Positions 1 to 11,974 of a DNA stretch of 64,000 nucleotides are shown piece by piece (the first letter of the stretch is position 1; the number at the start of each line of letters is the position of its first letter). Origin of the DNA: Anastrepha obliqua (lineage: Eukaryota > Arthropoda > Insecta > Diptera > Tephritidae); NCBI RefSeq assembly GCF_027943255.1, contig NC_072896.1, positions 67,598,501 to 67,662,500 of the forward strand. Direction: 5' to 3'. Both the position numbers and the translations under genes were made by a program. The notes under the pieces were generated by a model that saw only the letters and a list, made by a program, of their open reading frames with translations, was not told the origin of the DNA and did no database searches.

Positions 1-835
1 TTTTGCCGAACATAGATTTACAGGCGTAGAAGGCTATATTGGCCTTCTTAACTCGATTTTCTATGTGCACCTTCCAGTGGAGCTTGGGGTCAAGTATTAC
101 ACCAAGATACTTGACTTCCGATGAAAGAGTAAGACACTGGTTGTTAAGTCTAGGAAGCTTAAAATGTGGAGGCTTGTATTTTCTGGTGAATAGCATCAAC
201 TTCGTTTTGTCAGAGTTGACTCTGAGACCGCAACTGGCAGCCCATCTACTGAGTGTAGCCAGTGCACCTTCCAAGATTTCAGTCATTACTAATGGGAAGA
301 GACCTGAGACCATCGGCATATGCTACCACCTTTACCCCACCCCTGTTTAAGCGAGTTAAAGCTTCATCCACAGCTACTAGCCAAAGGAGAGGCGAGAGGA
401 CGCCGCCCTGCGGTGTGCCCCTATGTACGAATCTAGTGATTCTAGCCCCTCCTGTCACAGCATTTATTTCTCTACCACCAAGCAGGGACGAGATCCAGAG
501 GTAGAGAGGTTTTTCCACCCCTAGCCTATTTAGAGTCGTGACATTGACTCCGCTGTAATATTATTAAAGGTGCCCTCTATGTCTATAAAGGCCAGCAAAG
601 TGAATTGTTTTTCCTCCAGCGATTTCTCTACAGTCCCTACTACCTCATGTAAGCCTGACTCGGTAGATTTCCCTTTCAGGTAAGCGTGTTGGGCTGGAGA
701 AAGTCTGGTTTCACAGTGCTCTCGGATGTGATAGTCGATCACTCTTTCAAACACCTTGAGAATAAAGGAGGTAAGACTTATAGGTCTGAAGTCCTTGGCA
801 AGGACGTGGTCCCTCCTTCCTGCGTGTTATTGTTA
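1..835 (-). pseudogene. LOA-like non-LTR retrotransposon, reverse transcriptase fragment
   Basis: Read on the minus strand this is the middle and C-terminal half of a LINE reverse transcriptase, which would copy element RNA at the target site. Seen in order: a DHVLAKDFRPISLTSF-like block near 750-825, then ERVIDYHIREHCE and QHAYLKGKSTESGLHE (530-754) with AFIDIEGTFNN for the motif holding the first catalytic Asp, then GTPQGGVLSPLLW (near 400-430) and the catalytic box near 310-320. That box reads YADG instead of YADD, so a catalytic Asp is lost. A KYLGVILDPKLHWK-like block follows at 40-130. The frame shifts near 540 and near 755, so the copy is dead. The FIDIEG(A/T)FNN motif points to the LOA clade (Bilbo/Lian type); the clade is inference. 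The 3' end lies outside the window. Confidence 0.85.
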
Positions 836-1130
836 TTTTTGATTCCATTCGCTTTTTGGTCCCACGAGTAGGCACGGAAGGGGTGGTAGAGCCGGCATGC
901 CGTGGTAAGGCACTTAATACAACCGACCTTGCCTGGGCATCGGAGGGGACCGTTAAAGACTGGTTATTTAGACCAGCCATGCAGCTCTCGGCACGGGTAC
1001 CTCGACACCTTAGCTTAAAGTGGTGACAAGGTAATACCGCCTTGTCACCGGTCGACAGAGCCTCCTTAGCGAAAACAGGGAGTACCAAATCCAGGACATC
1101 AGGTCCTGGACAGTGGGTAGAGGTTGCCAT
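836..1130 (-). other. Non-RT segment fused to the LOA-like LINE, with a short hairpin
   Basis: The minus-strand frame stays open here and runs into the RT region, but the protein it spells (Ser/Thr/Pro/Arg-rich, e.g. STTPSVPTRGTKKR) matches no RT block I recognise. The expected RT part just upstream of the RDHVLAKDFRP block is missing, so this may be ORF1 or 5' material of the same element joined by an internal deletion. Within it, 1022-1031 (GGTGACAAGG) and 1040-1049 (CCTTGTCACC) form a perfect 10-bp hairpin stem with an 8-base loop. Confidence 0.4.
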
Positions 1131-3784
1131 TTGGAGAGAAGTGGCTATATTGTTCGCATCACTTTCCCATCTAATCCCCGATCTGAGTGAGCAAACAATT
1201 GCCGATGACTTTGCGTTGAAACTTTTGCTGTTTTTTTATGTTCGTAAAATTTTAACGTCCACAACTTTTGCCAAAATAAAAAGATGTTTCGCATTTTATA
1301 TTTCAATCCTCAAAACCAACAGTCCTGTACATCAACATTATCTACATTGCTAATGCTATGCGAACCTAGTATAAGTTCTTAAATACACCCCGCGGATATA
1401 TTATATTTGAGCCCACTAAGTCACCACATAGGTCTAAGCATAATATACATTTCTGATTATTTAGTAGGTGCCAATTTAAACCCAGACGTGACCTTTTCGG
1501 CATTTGAGATCTTAGAATTCAACGTATTTGCATGATTACCCTTCTAAAGAAAGACAGAAATATATTAAAAACTTATGAGAGCTTTTGAAGTACAAAGGTG
1601 TCGAAACTTTCCGATACCAGCAGGGATGAGAATATTCGTCAGATAATGCTTTTATTGATGGTAAGTTGGGTATCTGAGAGAGTAGCAAATATTCGCTTCG
1701 CTCAAGTTTTTCAAATTTTTGATTTGACGCTTTTTACTTTTGCTACGAGAGGCACTCTAAAAAGTGTTCATTCGGTTTCTATTTAGAGCTTTTATGATTA
1801 TATTAGATTGAATGCACTGGTGCTTTCTCTCCGTTTTCATTAGAGGTGATTTTACGTGGTGGGTCCCAATCAACCAGATATCCTGGATTATTTCGCTTTC
1901 AATCAAACATAAGATGTTATTCCTGGAAATATATTATTCGTATAAGTTATCTTTTATTTTAATTGTTTAAAAACGGTTTAACGATTCTCAAATGAAATAT
2001 CTTTTATATAATTCTTTCAATAATACTTTTAATAGGGCTCCCATCTATTTTTTCATAAACTTCCATTTAATAGTCAATAATATTAAATCATTATAAAAAT
2101 TAAGCGTCTGCGAATTTATTTTACTTAAAACTCACTTCTACGAGTTTCAAAAAATTATGCCATAAATTTTCTGAGCCAGCATATTGTTAACTATATGGGC
2201 TCGCTTGCGAAGAAAATGCCAAAGCAGCAAATAATCACAGACTCTTATAATCGAATGAAATCAGCAAAAGTCCATGGCGCAATCGATAATTACGGCAAAC
2301 CTATTTATCCGCCGATTAATCACTCACCAAGCACTCTTACAAATTTGCAATCATACCTTCGCTGCAGCGGCGTGATTTGCAGCTAAGGAAAACGACAAAA
2401 GTTCAAGGTGAATTCAATAGAATGAAAATGGCATTTTCACACGCAATCTTAGAATTTCAAGTGAGCCTCACAGAATAGAATGGCGGTGGCCGGTTCTCCC
2501 ATTTCAACATCTCTCAGGCTCTCACCACTGTTGAGCAATTAAATTGTTAGTTTGCAAATTAAAAATTATTGTTGTTTCTACCATTCTTATCGCAACAATA
2601 TTTCGCGCATGTAGCAAGTAACTGACGCTGTTGCTGCTGCAATTAAGAACACCCCCTTTCATTTGAAATATTCTCATGGAGACTTGCAGCCAACCACTGC
2701 ATTGCAACAACATAAGTTAGTATTTAGCGTTTAAGTATTTATGAATAAGAATGTGCGGAATTTTTCTGGCAGCATAGTGTTGCATATACAACATATGTAC
2801 GTACTTGTTCATAAATAACTTCGTTGTTGGTGCAACATATTTGGGGGGATACCGGACGACAACTCACTTGCTCGCCGCTCTTGCCAGCTATGCCTGCTTT
2901 TTAGAGCAGAAACAAATTTCATTTGCTAATCTTTCGCGAATTTTTTTCCTGCATTTTTGTTTGTTTCTGTTTTCTCTTGTTTGCGTCAATAGGCAAAAAA
3001 TGGAAGAAGCTTCCACGCTGCTTACAGTCTAATCGGCTTTACACAACCTTTTTTCTGTATTTTTTGTTTTTGGAAATTGTTGTTTTTGTTCTTTGCATTC
3101 GAAAATATGCATGCATGTATGCATATTTTTCGACTCCCCCATTGGTATGCAGATGTTGCACGCTTTGCTTTTGCTAGTCTGTTCATTCTCCGCTTGCTGC
3201 AATTTTTCTTGTGCATGCAATTTTTTTTCTTAGTTTTTTTCAAGTCGAATGAGTGGAATAATTGCCCGCATGTACCGGCTGTTGCTCAGGTACAGTGTAT
3301 CGCCAAGCTTCGCATGGGGGAAAAATATATTAATAAGTTAAATAGTTAAAATTTAAGAATGTTAATTTAATTTAAAATTTAAAATAAGTTAATAAGTTCA
3401 AATTTTCATATTACGTGCATCAGAGTTTTTACGGAGAGGAAGCATGTAATGCTTGTGTAGAATTTTAAACCGCTCACTCTAAAACCGCCCATGTATTGTA
3501 TTACTAAACCCTAAGCCCATTGCTGTTCAATCGCAATGCATCAAAAGTTGCATGTACTTGGTTATTTCCACTGAATGTGTGGCTGCTGATGAACCGCGCA
3601 TACCGAACCTGCTAATCCCCTTCCGTAATTTATAATTTATTTCCTCTATTGTCTGCTGCTATGTACAGTATCCGCTTTGCTACTTAATGCTACCAATGGA
3701 CTTCAATGTCTTATGGATCGAACAGTATGTAGACACACACTAAACGACATTCATCTCGGGAGACTCTCACCACCTTTCTAAACT
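1131..3784. other. Stretch without recognisable gene
   Basis: AT-rich unique-looking DNA. The short open frames (up to about 100 codons) show no domain or motif. 3345-3400 is an almost pure A/T stretch of repeated TTAAT/TTTAAA words. Nothing else supported. Confidence 0.6.
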
Positions 3785-4115
3785 CCCGACGAATGCTGTT
3801 ATCGGAGTTCCACCACCATCAATTGCAGATGAAGAGCTTCAGCTGCCTCGAGCCCGTGCAACTTTGGTTCAATTACAGCCTTGACATTGTAGGCTGTTAA
3901 ACTACTAGACCCCGACAGAACTCAATATCGACCCCGACATACTCAATATATACTCATATACCCCGCTTGACTCTAACCATCTATTCACATGCTCTCTTAA
4001 ACCCACTCGCCTAACACTCCCCTCCCTCTGGACTTAACTTGGCGAAGCAGCACGTTTCCTGGGTGAGTTATGACGATTTGTTACTACTCTGGTAGGGCCT
4101 AGGGAACTGCTACAA
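3785..4115 (+). pseudogene. LINE 3' end (C-terminal domain relic)
   Basis: One plus-strand frame spells the C-terminal tail of a fly non-LTR element: PPPSIADEELQLPRA near 3810-3860, then NIDPDILNIYSYTPLDSNHLF and PTRLTLPSLWT with GEAARFLGEL up to about 4070. The (S/N)HLF-C spacing is the remnant of the zinc-knuckle-like C-terminal motif, and the tail PxxLTxxSLW is typical of these elements. Internal stops (near 3900 and 4040) show it is dead. The sequence ends with CAACAACAAC near 4110, the kind of short repeat tail these LINEs carry. 5' truncated; RT is absent. Family placement (Jockey/I-like) is tentative. Confidence 0.65.
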
Positions 4116-4725
4116 CAACAACAGCTTCAACGCCTTTCTGGTTCCCCTTCGATTCAACTCTCTGTTAAGAAAGCGTCGTGCGAAAACTCTGCTATCAGGT
4201 CAGCATATGTAAGTTCAACTTTTATTTGTCACTTCAAATCACAAAATTCGATAGTTATTAGGGAGAGTCTACATGGCTTCTGACAAACTCGACCCGTTTT
4301 GGTGTATTGTGTGTTGTTGTTGTGTAGCAACACACTTGTTTTTTATTTTTTTATTTTTGCATTTCCGCAGATTTTCTCTATCTAGTTGTCCTACTAACAA
4401 TATATACATATAAGGCCACTATAACCATGTTGTGAGGAGTTTGTAGAATGCTTGGTGGACAATGAGGGGATCATTAATAGGTTTCTCATTACAAAAATAA
4501 TGGTTTATAACTTTAAAATGCAAACAATTTTAACACACTAAATACTGCTAAGAGATACGGGTACATGGGGGAGGTATCATTAAAATGGTATTGGTAGGTA
4601 CAAAACCCACAAATATTGAACAAATTAAAAAACAAAAATATCTCAGAATTTTCAACTCTATATGACAGACATTTCAGAAAAGTTCTGGGTAGGCAGTTTT
4701 ATCCCATTCGATTCAATATTTGTGC
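4116..4725. other. Stretch without recognisable gene
   Basis: AT-rich. Contains a TTGTTGTTGTGTAGCAAC stretch near 4310-4330. No coding or repeat structure supported. Confidence 0.5.
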
Positions 4726-5260
4726 AAGTGCGAGTTTCAAGTGGCTCAAAATTCACGTTGATTTGGCAGTTTATCTTCGCTGGAGTGTTAAACATTTTGT
4801 TCCATATAAAAGACTTTTAAACAAATGCGTTATATGAAAAAAATTCTCAACAACGTATACAAAAAAAAAAAATGTCAAAAAATGAATGCGATTTTTGAGC
4901 AATGTCCATCTTACATTTTATTATACCAAAAGAGAATGGGCTATAAAATTGTGTACCTTGAAGTTTCTAAAATTTCTAATTAAAAAGTCCAACATTTTGA
5001 TAACAATGCTAGTTTCAAGCGGTTCAAAGATCGCGTTCAGGTTTGAACATTTTTTCTGCTGGAGTATTTTATGGAGAAGGCGTTAATTGGAGAAAATGCA
5101 CAAGACCGTGGCTGATGAAAATTCTCAAAAATCACGTGATTTATGTACTTGAAAATTTACTATACCAAAATTTAATGATCTATAAAATTGCAAACTCGAA
5201 ATTTTTTCCGAAAATCTAAGTAAAAAGTTTGAAATTTTTATGAAAATATACCGAATTCGT
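4726..5260. repeat. Degenerate tandem repeat, two units of about 240-280 bp
   Basis: Blocks recur in the same order and orientation. AGTTTCAAGTGGCTCAAA (about 4730) returns as AGTTTCAAGCGGTTCAAAG (about 5012), each followed about 50 bp later by GCTGGAGT. CTATAAAATTG recurs near 4940 and 5180, each preceded by a TATACCAAAA block. A further pair, CTAATTAAAAAGTCC and CTAAGTAAAAAGTTT, sits at about 4976 and 5217. Spacing between matching blocks is about 240-280 bp. This looks like an old satellite-like duplication. A third related monomer lies at 49380-49625. Small open frames inside it are not genes. Confidence 0.6.
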
Positions 5261-5429
5261 ACACATTTTATACAAAGTTTGAAACTTTTCTTTATATGTT
5301 TTTTGTTGTAGTATGAAGTTGGTTTTTTATAAAAGAATTATTAACACCAAAAAGTAAATAAATAGTAAACACTTGTCCATACATGATGTACTCTTTCTTG
5401 TGACGTTGACTGTATATATATATATACAT

Positions 5430-6040
5430 TAGGCCGGGTCGATTTGTGGGGAGGCAAAAAAATCGCCCATTGCTCTGTGAAAATCATATTCTAGGGATCA
5501 AAATAAGAAACCTTGCCGAAGGAACCATACCTCTAAAACGAATTCTGACGTCCCCCAATTTGGGTCGAACTTTTTAGTTTCTTTTCTATAACTCATTTAA
5601 ATTAATTTTTTCATTTACATATGTTCTGACTAAATAAATTTCTTAAGAGAAAAAATTGATATTATTATAAATAAATAATAAATATTATTATAAATAAATA
5701 AAAATAAAGAAAAAACGTAGCCATTTAGCTGATTTTTTCATGTAAAGGCCAAAAATGGTGATATTTTGAAATGATTGTATGGGGAACCCCCCAGGGAGTT
5801 CCAGGGGGTGTGCCACTGGCATGGGTGGATCGGCCGTCCAAAGTTAGTGGGGGTCGGTCATACATTTGGACTCGATTGGAGCACTCTAAATGGGTCAAAA
5901 AGGGATTTTTCGTTGGACCCAAATTGGAGGACATCAGAATTCGTTTTAGAGGTATGGTTCCTTCGGCAAAGTTTCTTATTTCGATCCCTAGATTACGATT
6001 TTCACAGAGCAATGAGCGATTTTTAAATCGACCCGCCCTA
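5430..6040. mobile_element. Non-autonomous long-TIR DNA element, copy 1
   Basis: The two ends are long inverted repeats. The left starts GGCCGGGTCGATTT and runs through GAAGGAACCATACCTC and AAAACGAATTCTGA (about 5432-5552). The right arm reads the same blocks inverted from about 5937 to AAATCGACCCGCCC at 6038. TA dinucleotides flank both ends (5430-5431 and 6039-6040), as Tc1/mariner-type transposases leave. The centre holds AT-rich sequence (about 5580-5727) and a unique block with CCCCCCAGGGAGTTCCAGGG. No transposase is encoded; the open frames in it are by-products of the repeat. A shorter copy in opposite orientation lies at 34885-35344. Confidence 0.85.
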
Positions 6041-9000
6041 ATATACATATTCTATTTGTCAAAAAGAAATGTTGAACCTATTTTTTTATAGTTCATGGTC
6101 TCTATTCTCCAACATTAAAAGAAATAATTTAAAGTTTAGAAAGAAATAGTGAATTAGTAACAACAAAATATATTACTAGGTGGGTGTTAAATGTGTTTTA
6201 AATTGTTTAAACAATTCACTGTTGATATTTAATAACTTCTTGTCTAGCCTAGAAAGTTGCAGTTCTTTCTCAAGTACCTATAAAAAATAATTACAATATA
6301 TATATATACGATAACATTTTTGGGCATTTTTGAAGGAAAATTTAAAGATCAATCTGTAAATATTTATACGAAACTTACGGCAAAATGCATATTTTCCAGG
6401 GGATTCAGTAGTAAATTTCAAAGCGTGACGGCGCGTATGTGTATGGTTTTTTTTATTGCCCTAGGGTTAGCAAAAATTTTGTTGTTAATACTACTACCAT
6501 ATTTATATACAAACAAATTATTGAACCCCCCAAATACACAAATAAATTTCAAAAAATGCAAAATAAGTTTCAAGCAACTCAAATCTCGTAAAAAGAGTTA
6601 GACTCGTATCTAAACGCAGAAATTCGAAGAAATTCAGTTGTTCAAATTATATTATTTTACAAAAATCACCTTTTCTGCAAATTCCAACCCACTGTTTATC
6701 ATCACCCCAACTGCATTCTACTGCATTAACAAGCCTTGCGCTGGAATTTCTGTTTCTTGTTATGCGCGTCTGACATGCGCTGCATTTTGGCTGCCGCAAC
6801 ATTCCTCCCGTGCCACCTTTTCACACGCAGTGGCTGCTCTGCTCCGCCCAAACAATGCTTGAAAATGAATACCTAATTGTTATGGCATAAATCTTTGCAG
6901 CGACCCACAACTCCTAATGGCTCTTGCCATTGTGCCTCCTTTTTCCCTACTAAGTAAGTTGCACTTTTACTTCTGCTCTACTCCTATGTGCAGCTCGTTG
7001 CTTCATCTTTCATTTTAAATCTTCATCATTATAACCCGGCTAATTTTAGTTTTCTTATACTTGCTGGTGGGCATTGCTTTGTCATTTTGATGGCGCCATG
7101 TGAAAATGATTTTGTTTCTGTTTTATTTACTAGCAACGAAAATGAAAGGAAAAATGCATCATTACAATTTCCCTTTTCACATGTAAAGTACTAACGAAGC
7201 AGTAGCGGCAAAAGCAAAAATAAATACTACTACTTCCTATGGTACATGGCTGCTGTTGCCTTGGCTGCTGTTAATTCCACTGTGTATCTTTGCTTGAAAT
7301 GTGAAGATTTTCATCGGTTGCCTGATCGCTTGACTGATTATTTTCCTGGCTCGAATGGTTGCCATTATTAGCTGACGGTTTTTGTTTTATTTTTATTTTT
7401 TGGTATTTTCTTACAACAAAAGCGCCCCTTATTCAATTCACTCGGGCAGTCAGTCACTCACTCGGAGTAATCGCATAAAATAATTTTCATGAAGTGTAAA
7501 TTTGCATTTTCGTTTATAGCATTTTTGCGACTTTTTGTGTTTCTGCTTTACCTCTTCGTTTTGAAAAACTTTTGCAATTTTAAATTTAGCAGTAAAATCC
7601 ACATGACAGCATTTTTTTTTTACCAAATCAGTGGAATATCTTTCCTTTCAATTGGCATAAAAATGTGAATTGCACCGTTTCTTCTCTGCTTTGATGTTGA
7701 CTTCACTTTTCAACGTTTGCCATTTTCATTTCCTTATCACATTTGTGGCTTTTATAGCCACCCAGCGCATTAGTGTTGGCAACTACTATTATATCTATGC
7801 ATTGCTTTTGTTGTGCTAATACTTGGTGCCCCTTTGTTAACGCTACCGCCTGCCATGACATCATGTAACCATTTTCGCGTTGTTGGTTACGCACTAATGC
7901 CTATAATTACCATGTTATCAGTTAGACAGCCTCCCCCTCTCCGGCACTCCATCCCCTTTCGCACTCTCTCCTCTCTCTTTACTCTTACTCCTCTCGCACT
8001 AGTAGCGCAACTTCCTCTGCTGTTCTACACCTATGCAACTCCCACTCGCCCAGCCAACCATCTCTGAACTTTGTTTTACTAATAGTTTCGCATACTATTG
8101 AATTCGTTAAATTTTGCTTTATGGTTTTTGTTGTTTTCTCTTCATGTGTTTTTATCGTAATGAGATCGTGTTTTCTTTTCACTTTTGCTTTCAGTTTATT
8201 GCCTTGTATTATTCATGAAAGTAAATTGTCTTAACAAATGCTGAAGTAAGAGATTGACGATAAATATCTAAGTGTGTATGTGTATATATCCATTCATCAT
8301 ATGTTTGAACATGTGCAGCATATGAATATATAAATGTAAATTTGTTAACATGTGCTATTGCCGCTTTCTTAAGACACTTGCATTTACTAGCCTCAAGCTC
8401 CGTTTTATTGGCTGAATATTTACTAAAGCGTGGAGCAGACAAATATTAATATAGGAAAAATTACTCTCCATCTTTACAGCTGAAGTAAATTTCAAAGCAA
8501 TCCATTTGAAGTTGAGTTCCGTCTATCAACACCGACAAAACTTGCGCACTTCATCTGTTATATGAAAAATGTATGAAAAAATGTAAAGACTTAACTCAAG
8601 TTGGGTTCCTTAGGCATAATTCCTCAAATCTTTTGGTCAGACTGAAAGGAAAATTCGAACGTAGGAAATGAATGGATTGGCTGGTAGATTAAGATTTACG
8701 GAGAAATGTTGTCTTGGTGTACGAAAGGAAAAAATAAAGCAAATGTTGTGTAAAGTATAAAAATTTGGTAAAGAAATAAAACTTTTATCCAAATGGACTC
8801 TTGGACAGAATGAAATGTAGCAAATTTCAAAGGAAAAAAGCCCTTGAGTGTATACGCTAAACGCTCTATTTCACAAACAGGATTCGCGGGGACTAATATT
8901 TTTGGTTTTTCTAAAAAGCGACGAGTTGTACTTTAAATTAAAGAAGAAAAAAATATATTTTTAGATATTTTTTTATCAACTTCAGTGCTTTTCAGTTTTC

Positions 9001-9213
9001 TGCAAAACAAATGTATATCTTTTTTCAAACACAGATGTGCCACATATAAAACATACTGGGTGTATAATTATAAGCGCACAATATTTATTTGTGCATTTAT
9101 TTACAAATGTTTATTGTTTTAAAGAAAATATTTTTACATGCACTGTTTGTTAAGAGAAACCAGTTCACATTACAAGCAACATCATTGAATTACTCAAGAA
9201 GATAGTAGGCAAA
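6041..9213. other. Stretch without recognisable gene
   Basis: Over 3 kb of AT-rich DNA with T-runs and no supported exon or transposon. A pyrimidine-rich tract is listed separately at 7927-8000. The short open frames have no recognisable motif. Could be intronic or intergenic. Confidence 0.5.
7927..8000. other. Pyrimidine-rich tract with CTCTCT words
   Basis: About 75 bases of mostly C and T, including several CTCTC words (GAGAG on the minus strand). In flies GAGAG words can bind GAGA factor (Trl) and occur near regulatory regions. A regulatory role here is only a possibility; a plain low-complexity tract explains it equally well. Confidence 0.3.
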
Positions 9214-9215
9214 TA

Positions 9216-10114
9216 CAGGGTGGGCCATATAGCGTTTGCTTTTTGAACCACCTATTTTTTTGAGAATGGTAACACAAATGACATGTCAAATGTGTTCATA
9301 ATTTACTTAAAGGTTTGACATTTACGAAATGGGACGCTATACGCTTGAACAAAATTGGGAAATATTGAAAACCTATTTCCAAAGTGATGAGTCTTCTTCT
9401 TCTTTTCTGATTTTCACATCAGTGGCTACGTCAATAATCAAAACTGTCGGATTTGGGGCTCAGAAAATCCACACGTTACTGTAGAGAGCCAAATGCATCC
9501 ACAACGAGTCAATATTTGGTGTGGTTTTTGGTATGGCGGCATCATTGGGCCATTTTTTTTCGAAAATGAGCGAGGAGCCGCGGTTACAGTAAATGGCGAG
9601 CGTTACCGTGACATGCTCAACGAGTTGTTTTCAAAAATTGAAGAGGATGACATGGACGACTTTTGGTTTCAACAGGACGGTGCAACTTGTCATACTGCCA
9701 AAGTTACACTCGAACTTTTGGCTACCGTTTTTGAAAACCGAATAATCAGCCGAAATTCCGATATCAATTGGCCGTCTCGGAGCTGTGATTTAAGCCCGTT
9801 GGACTATTTTTTGTGAGGAGTCGTTAAAGACAAATGCTATGCAAACCCTCCAGAGACGATTAATGCTTTAAAACACGAAATCGAAGTTGCCATTCATGAA
9901 ATTGGAGCCCAAACAATCGAAAATGTGCTTAAAAATTGGGTTGATCGAATGGCCTACTGTAAAGCCAGTCGTGGCAGTCATTTGAACGATATTAGTTTTC
10001 GTTCATAAATGACAATGTTCAATCTTCAAAATAAAAAAAAAAAAATTTGAAAATATATTTATTAGTTTTTTTTGGTAGCCGATTCAAAAAGCAAATTTTA
10101 CATGGCCCACCCTA
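9216..10114 (+). mobile_element. DD41D (rosa-type) Tc1/mariner element with both TIRs, copy 1
   Basis: Left end CAGGGTGGGCCATATAGC and GTTTGCTTTTTGAA (9216-9246) is matched by the inverted right end TTCAAAAAGCAAATTTTACA and GGCCCACCCTA (10084-10114). TA flanks both ends (9214-9215, 10115-10116). The element is about 0.9 kb, shorter than the roughly 1.3 kb expected of a full element, because the transposase gene inside has lost an internal piece. It is the best preserved DD41D unit here as regards its ends. The 45893-46590 element has closely related ends. Confidence 0.9.
9327..10008 (+). pseudogene. DD41D transposase, internally deleted, with premature stop
   Basis: Would cut and paste the element through its TIRs. 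The start MGRYTLEQNWEILKTYFQ is kept, then a deletion and frameshift near 9390 jump to SDFHISGYVNNQNCRIW. This removes most of the DNA-binding region and the residues around the first catalytic Asp. From 9493 the catalytic part is open: VNIWCGFWYGGIIGPFFF, VTVNGERYRDM, FWFQQDGATCHTA (second Asp) and CDLSPLDYFL (third Asp). Exactly 41 residues separate the second and third Asp, the spacing that defines rosa-type DD41D. At 9814-9816 the Trp codon after DYFL is TGA. The frame then continues cleanly (NVLKNWVDRM) to a stop at 10008. Confidence 0.88.
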
Positions 10115-10389
10115 TATAACTTTTGCAAAATTATAAAAGCATTGTACGGTTATTAAGAAATGTAGAAATTTTATATTGGTTTGCCATTCTATTTCAAACT
10201 GGCGCGAGGTACACAACTTACACTAATCGAAAAAAGTAAAAATTTAGCTATTGCAAATTTTAAACACTCGTTTAGCGTGAACTGGCCTCTCTGGCCTGTG
10301 CCGTGTGGTTCACCAATTGTTTCCAAAACCTAAAATAATCTGCCAAATTTGTCCCGTGCCCTTTCCATCTAACTTCTTAAGTGATTTCA

Positions 10390-10995
10390 AGCGATGGTGT
10401 GTTTTTATATATATATATTTATTCCTTTTACTCCATAGTGAAGCATAGGGCTACAACAAAACTCTTAAATCTGTCCCTGTCCAATGACATTCTTTTAATT
10501 TCATTCCAGTTCATTTCACTTAATGTTATCTCCTTCTCTAGCTGTCTTCTCCAAGTATGCGCTGGGCGTCCCCTTCTGCGTGATCCCTGTGGGTTCCATT
10601 CAATGGCTTGCCTCGTGATATCTTGTGCGGGTTTTCTGAGCGTATGGCCGATCCAGTTCCACTTTCTTTTCAGAATATTTGTTTTGATGAGCGTATGGTT
10701 CGTCAGCTCCCACAGTCTGTCGTTGGTTATAGTTTCTGGCCACCTTATCTTTAGTATACGCCTAAGGCAGCGATTTGTAAAAGATTGCATGCGTTGTATT
10801 AGCCGTGGCGCAGCATTCCATGTTTCACATCCGTATAGTAAAACGGATATGACGTTGGAATTAAATATTTTTAGTTTGGTGCCACGCGACAAGAATGAGG
10901 AGCTCCAGATGTTTTTCAATTGACCGAATGCTTGCAGCGACTTATTTATTCTGTTTTCGATGTCTTCCGCACAGCCGCCAGAGGTTGGTGTGTTT
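10390..10995 (-). pseudogene. RTE-like LINE, C-terminal end
   Basis: The minus strand spells the end of a non-LTR polyprotein in one open frame: GGCAEDIENRINKSLQAFGQL, then LLYGCETWNA, CLRRILKIRWPETITNDRLW, KRKWNWIGHTLRKP, and NPQGSRRRGRPAHTWRRQLE, ending FKSFVVALCFTME at 10428. This C-terminal pattern after the RT domain is widespread in animal LINEs often annotated endonuclease-reverse transcriptase. The 5' break lies near 10990: upstream sequence no longer reads as RT. The tail ends in ATATATATAT (about 10403-10420), a microsatellite-type 3' end. The RT catalytic box is absent, so it is a 5'-truncated relic, although the remaining frame has no stop. Clade (RTE-like) is tentative. Confidence 0.75.
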
Positions 10996-11974
10996 TTAGT
11001 GAACCTAAAATGTGCTAGAAATATTAAGCTTCTGGGCTTTGTTCTGCCTGGCCTTCTGCGCTTAGTTCTGCCAAATTCCTTCAAATGCGTACTCTTTGAT
11101 CTGGTAGATATAATACATATTACCTAAAGGATACAGCTGTTTCAAGGATATATTAAATCATTATTAAGCACAGATTTAATGTGTAGACAGGACATACTAT
11201 TCTGTATGTATATGCTCGTCCTAGAGATATAATTTCTATTCTTTCAGTGTAAGCTTTAATAGCGAGAACGACAAGGTATCAAAAGCTCATATATGGATAC
11301 TTGGAGTAAGGTTTGAGAATCACGCAGCGTACACCTCTTCTTATCTGCATAGATAAAGGGTGGTCCCTCTAGCATTTGGAATTCAACTAAATTTTCCATA
11401 AATAAAAGTCGCATGTGCAAACTCTTTACATTGCATTTTTTTATTGAAAATCTAAAGCCTACCGTTACACATGAATTACAAATTCATTCCGATGACGACT
11501 TATGCCATCTCTGAATATAAGGGCTGATTATTCGATTTTTGAGTGTGCCTAGAGTTTCCCAACTTCGTTGTCTAACCATAAGCCAAATTTCTTACACATT
11601 GCGGATACCCTTTTAGCTGTCAAGGTAAATCACAGCCCACAGTTCAAATTCCTAACTAAAAAAAAAAACAAAAAATTACTACGGGTACGCAAAGAAATTT
11701 CATAATTGATTTCCCATGATTTAGGTAACGAAATTCCAAAAGATACTGTTTGAGGGTAATGCAAGAAAAATAAAAATCACCTTAAAGGGAAATTTGATGC
11801 ATATATATTTTTGCTCTTTCTGTTTTTTTAGAAAAGGTAAATAGGGTACATCGCATTACAAAATACATATGCAATTAAGTAGCTTTAACTTAACCGTCGT
11901 ATATTCAATTTTGCCAGAATGCGCGAGGCATTAATGAGTAATTCAATGCGAAATTCGAAATGTCATAGCCTAAA
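10996..11974. other. Stretch without recognisable gene
   Basis: AT-rich sequence between the LINE tail and the next TIR element. I see no coding or repeat structure. Confidence 0.5.

Noticed and set aside
5725..6091. Overlapping 83-107-codon frames on both strands
   Set aside because: Products of the inverted-repeat element; the same frames recur in its other copy with no conserved protein sense.
10381..10923. 180-codon plus-strand frame with membrane-like composition
   Set aside because: Lies opposite the RTE-like LINE tail, whose minus-strand frame is the recognisable one.
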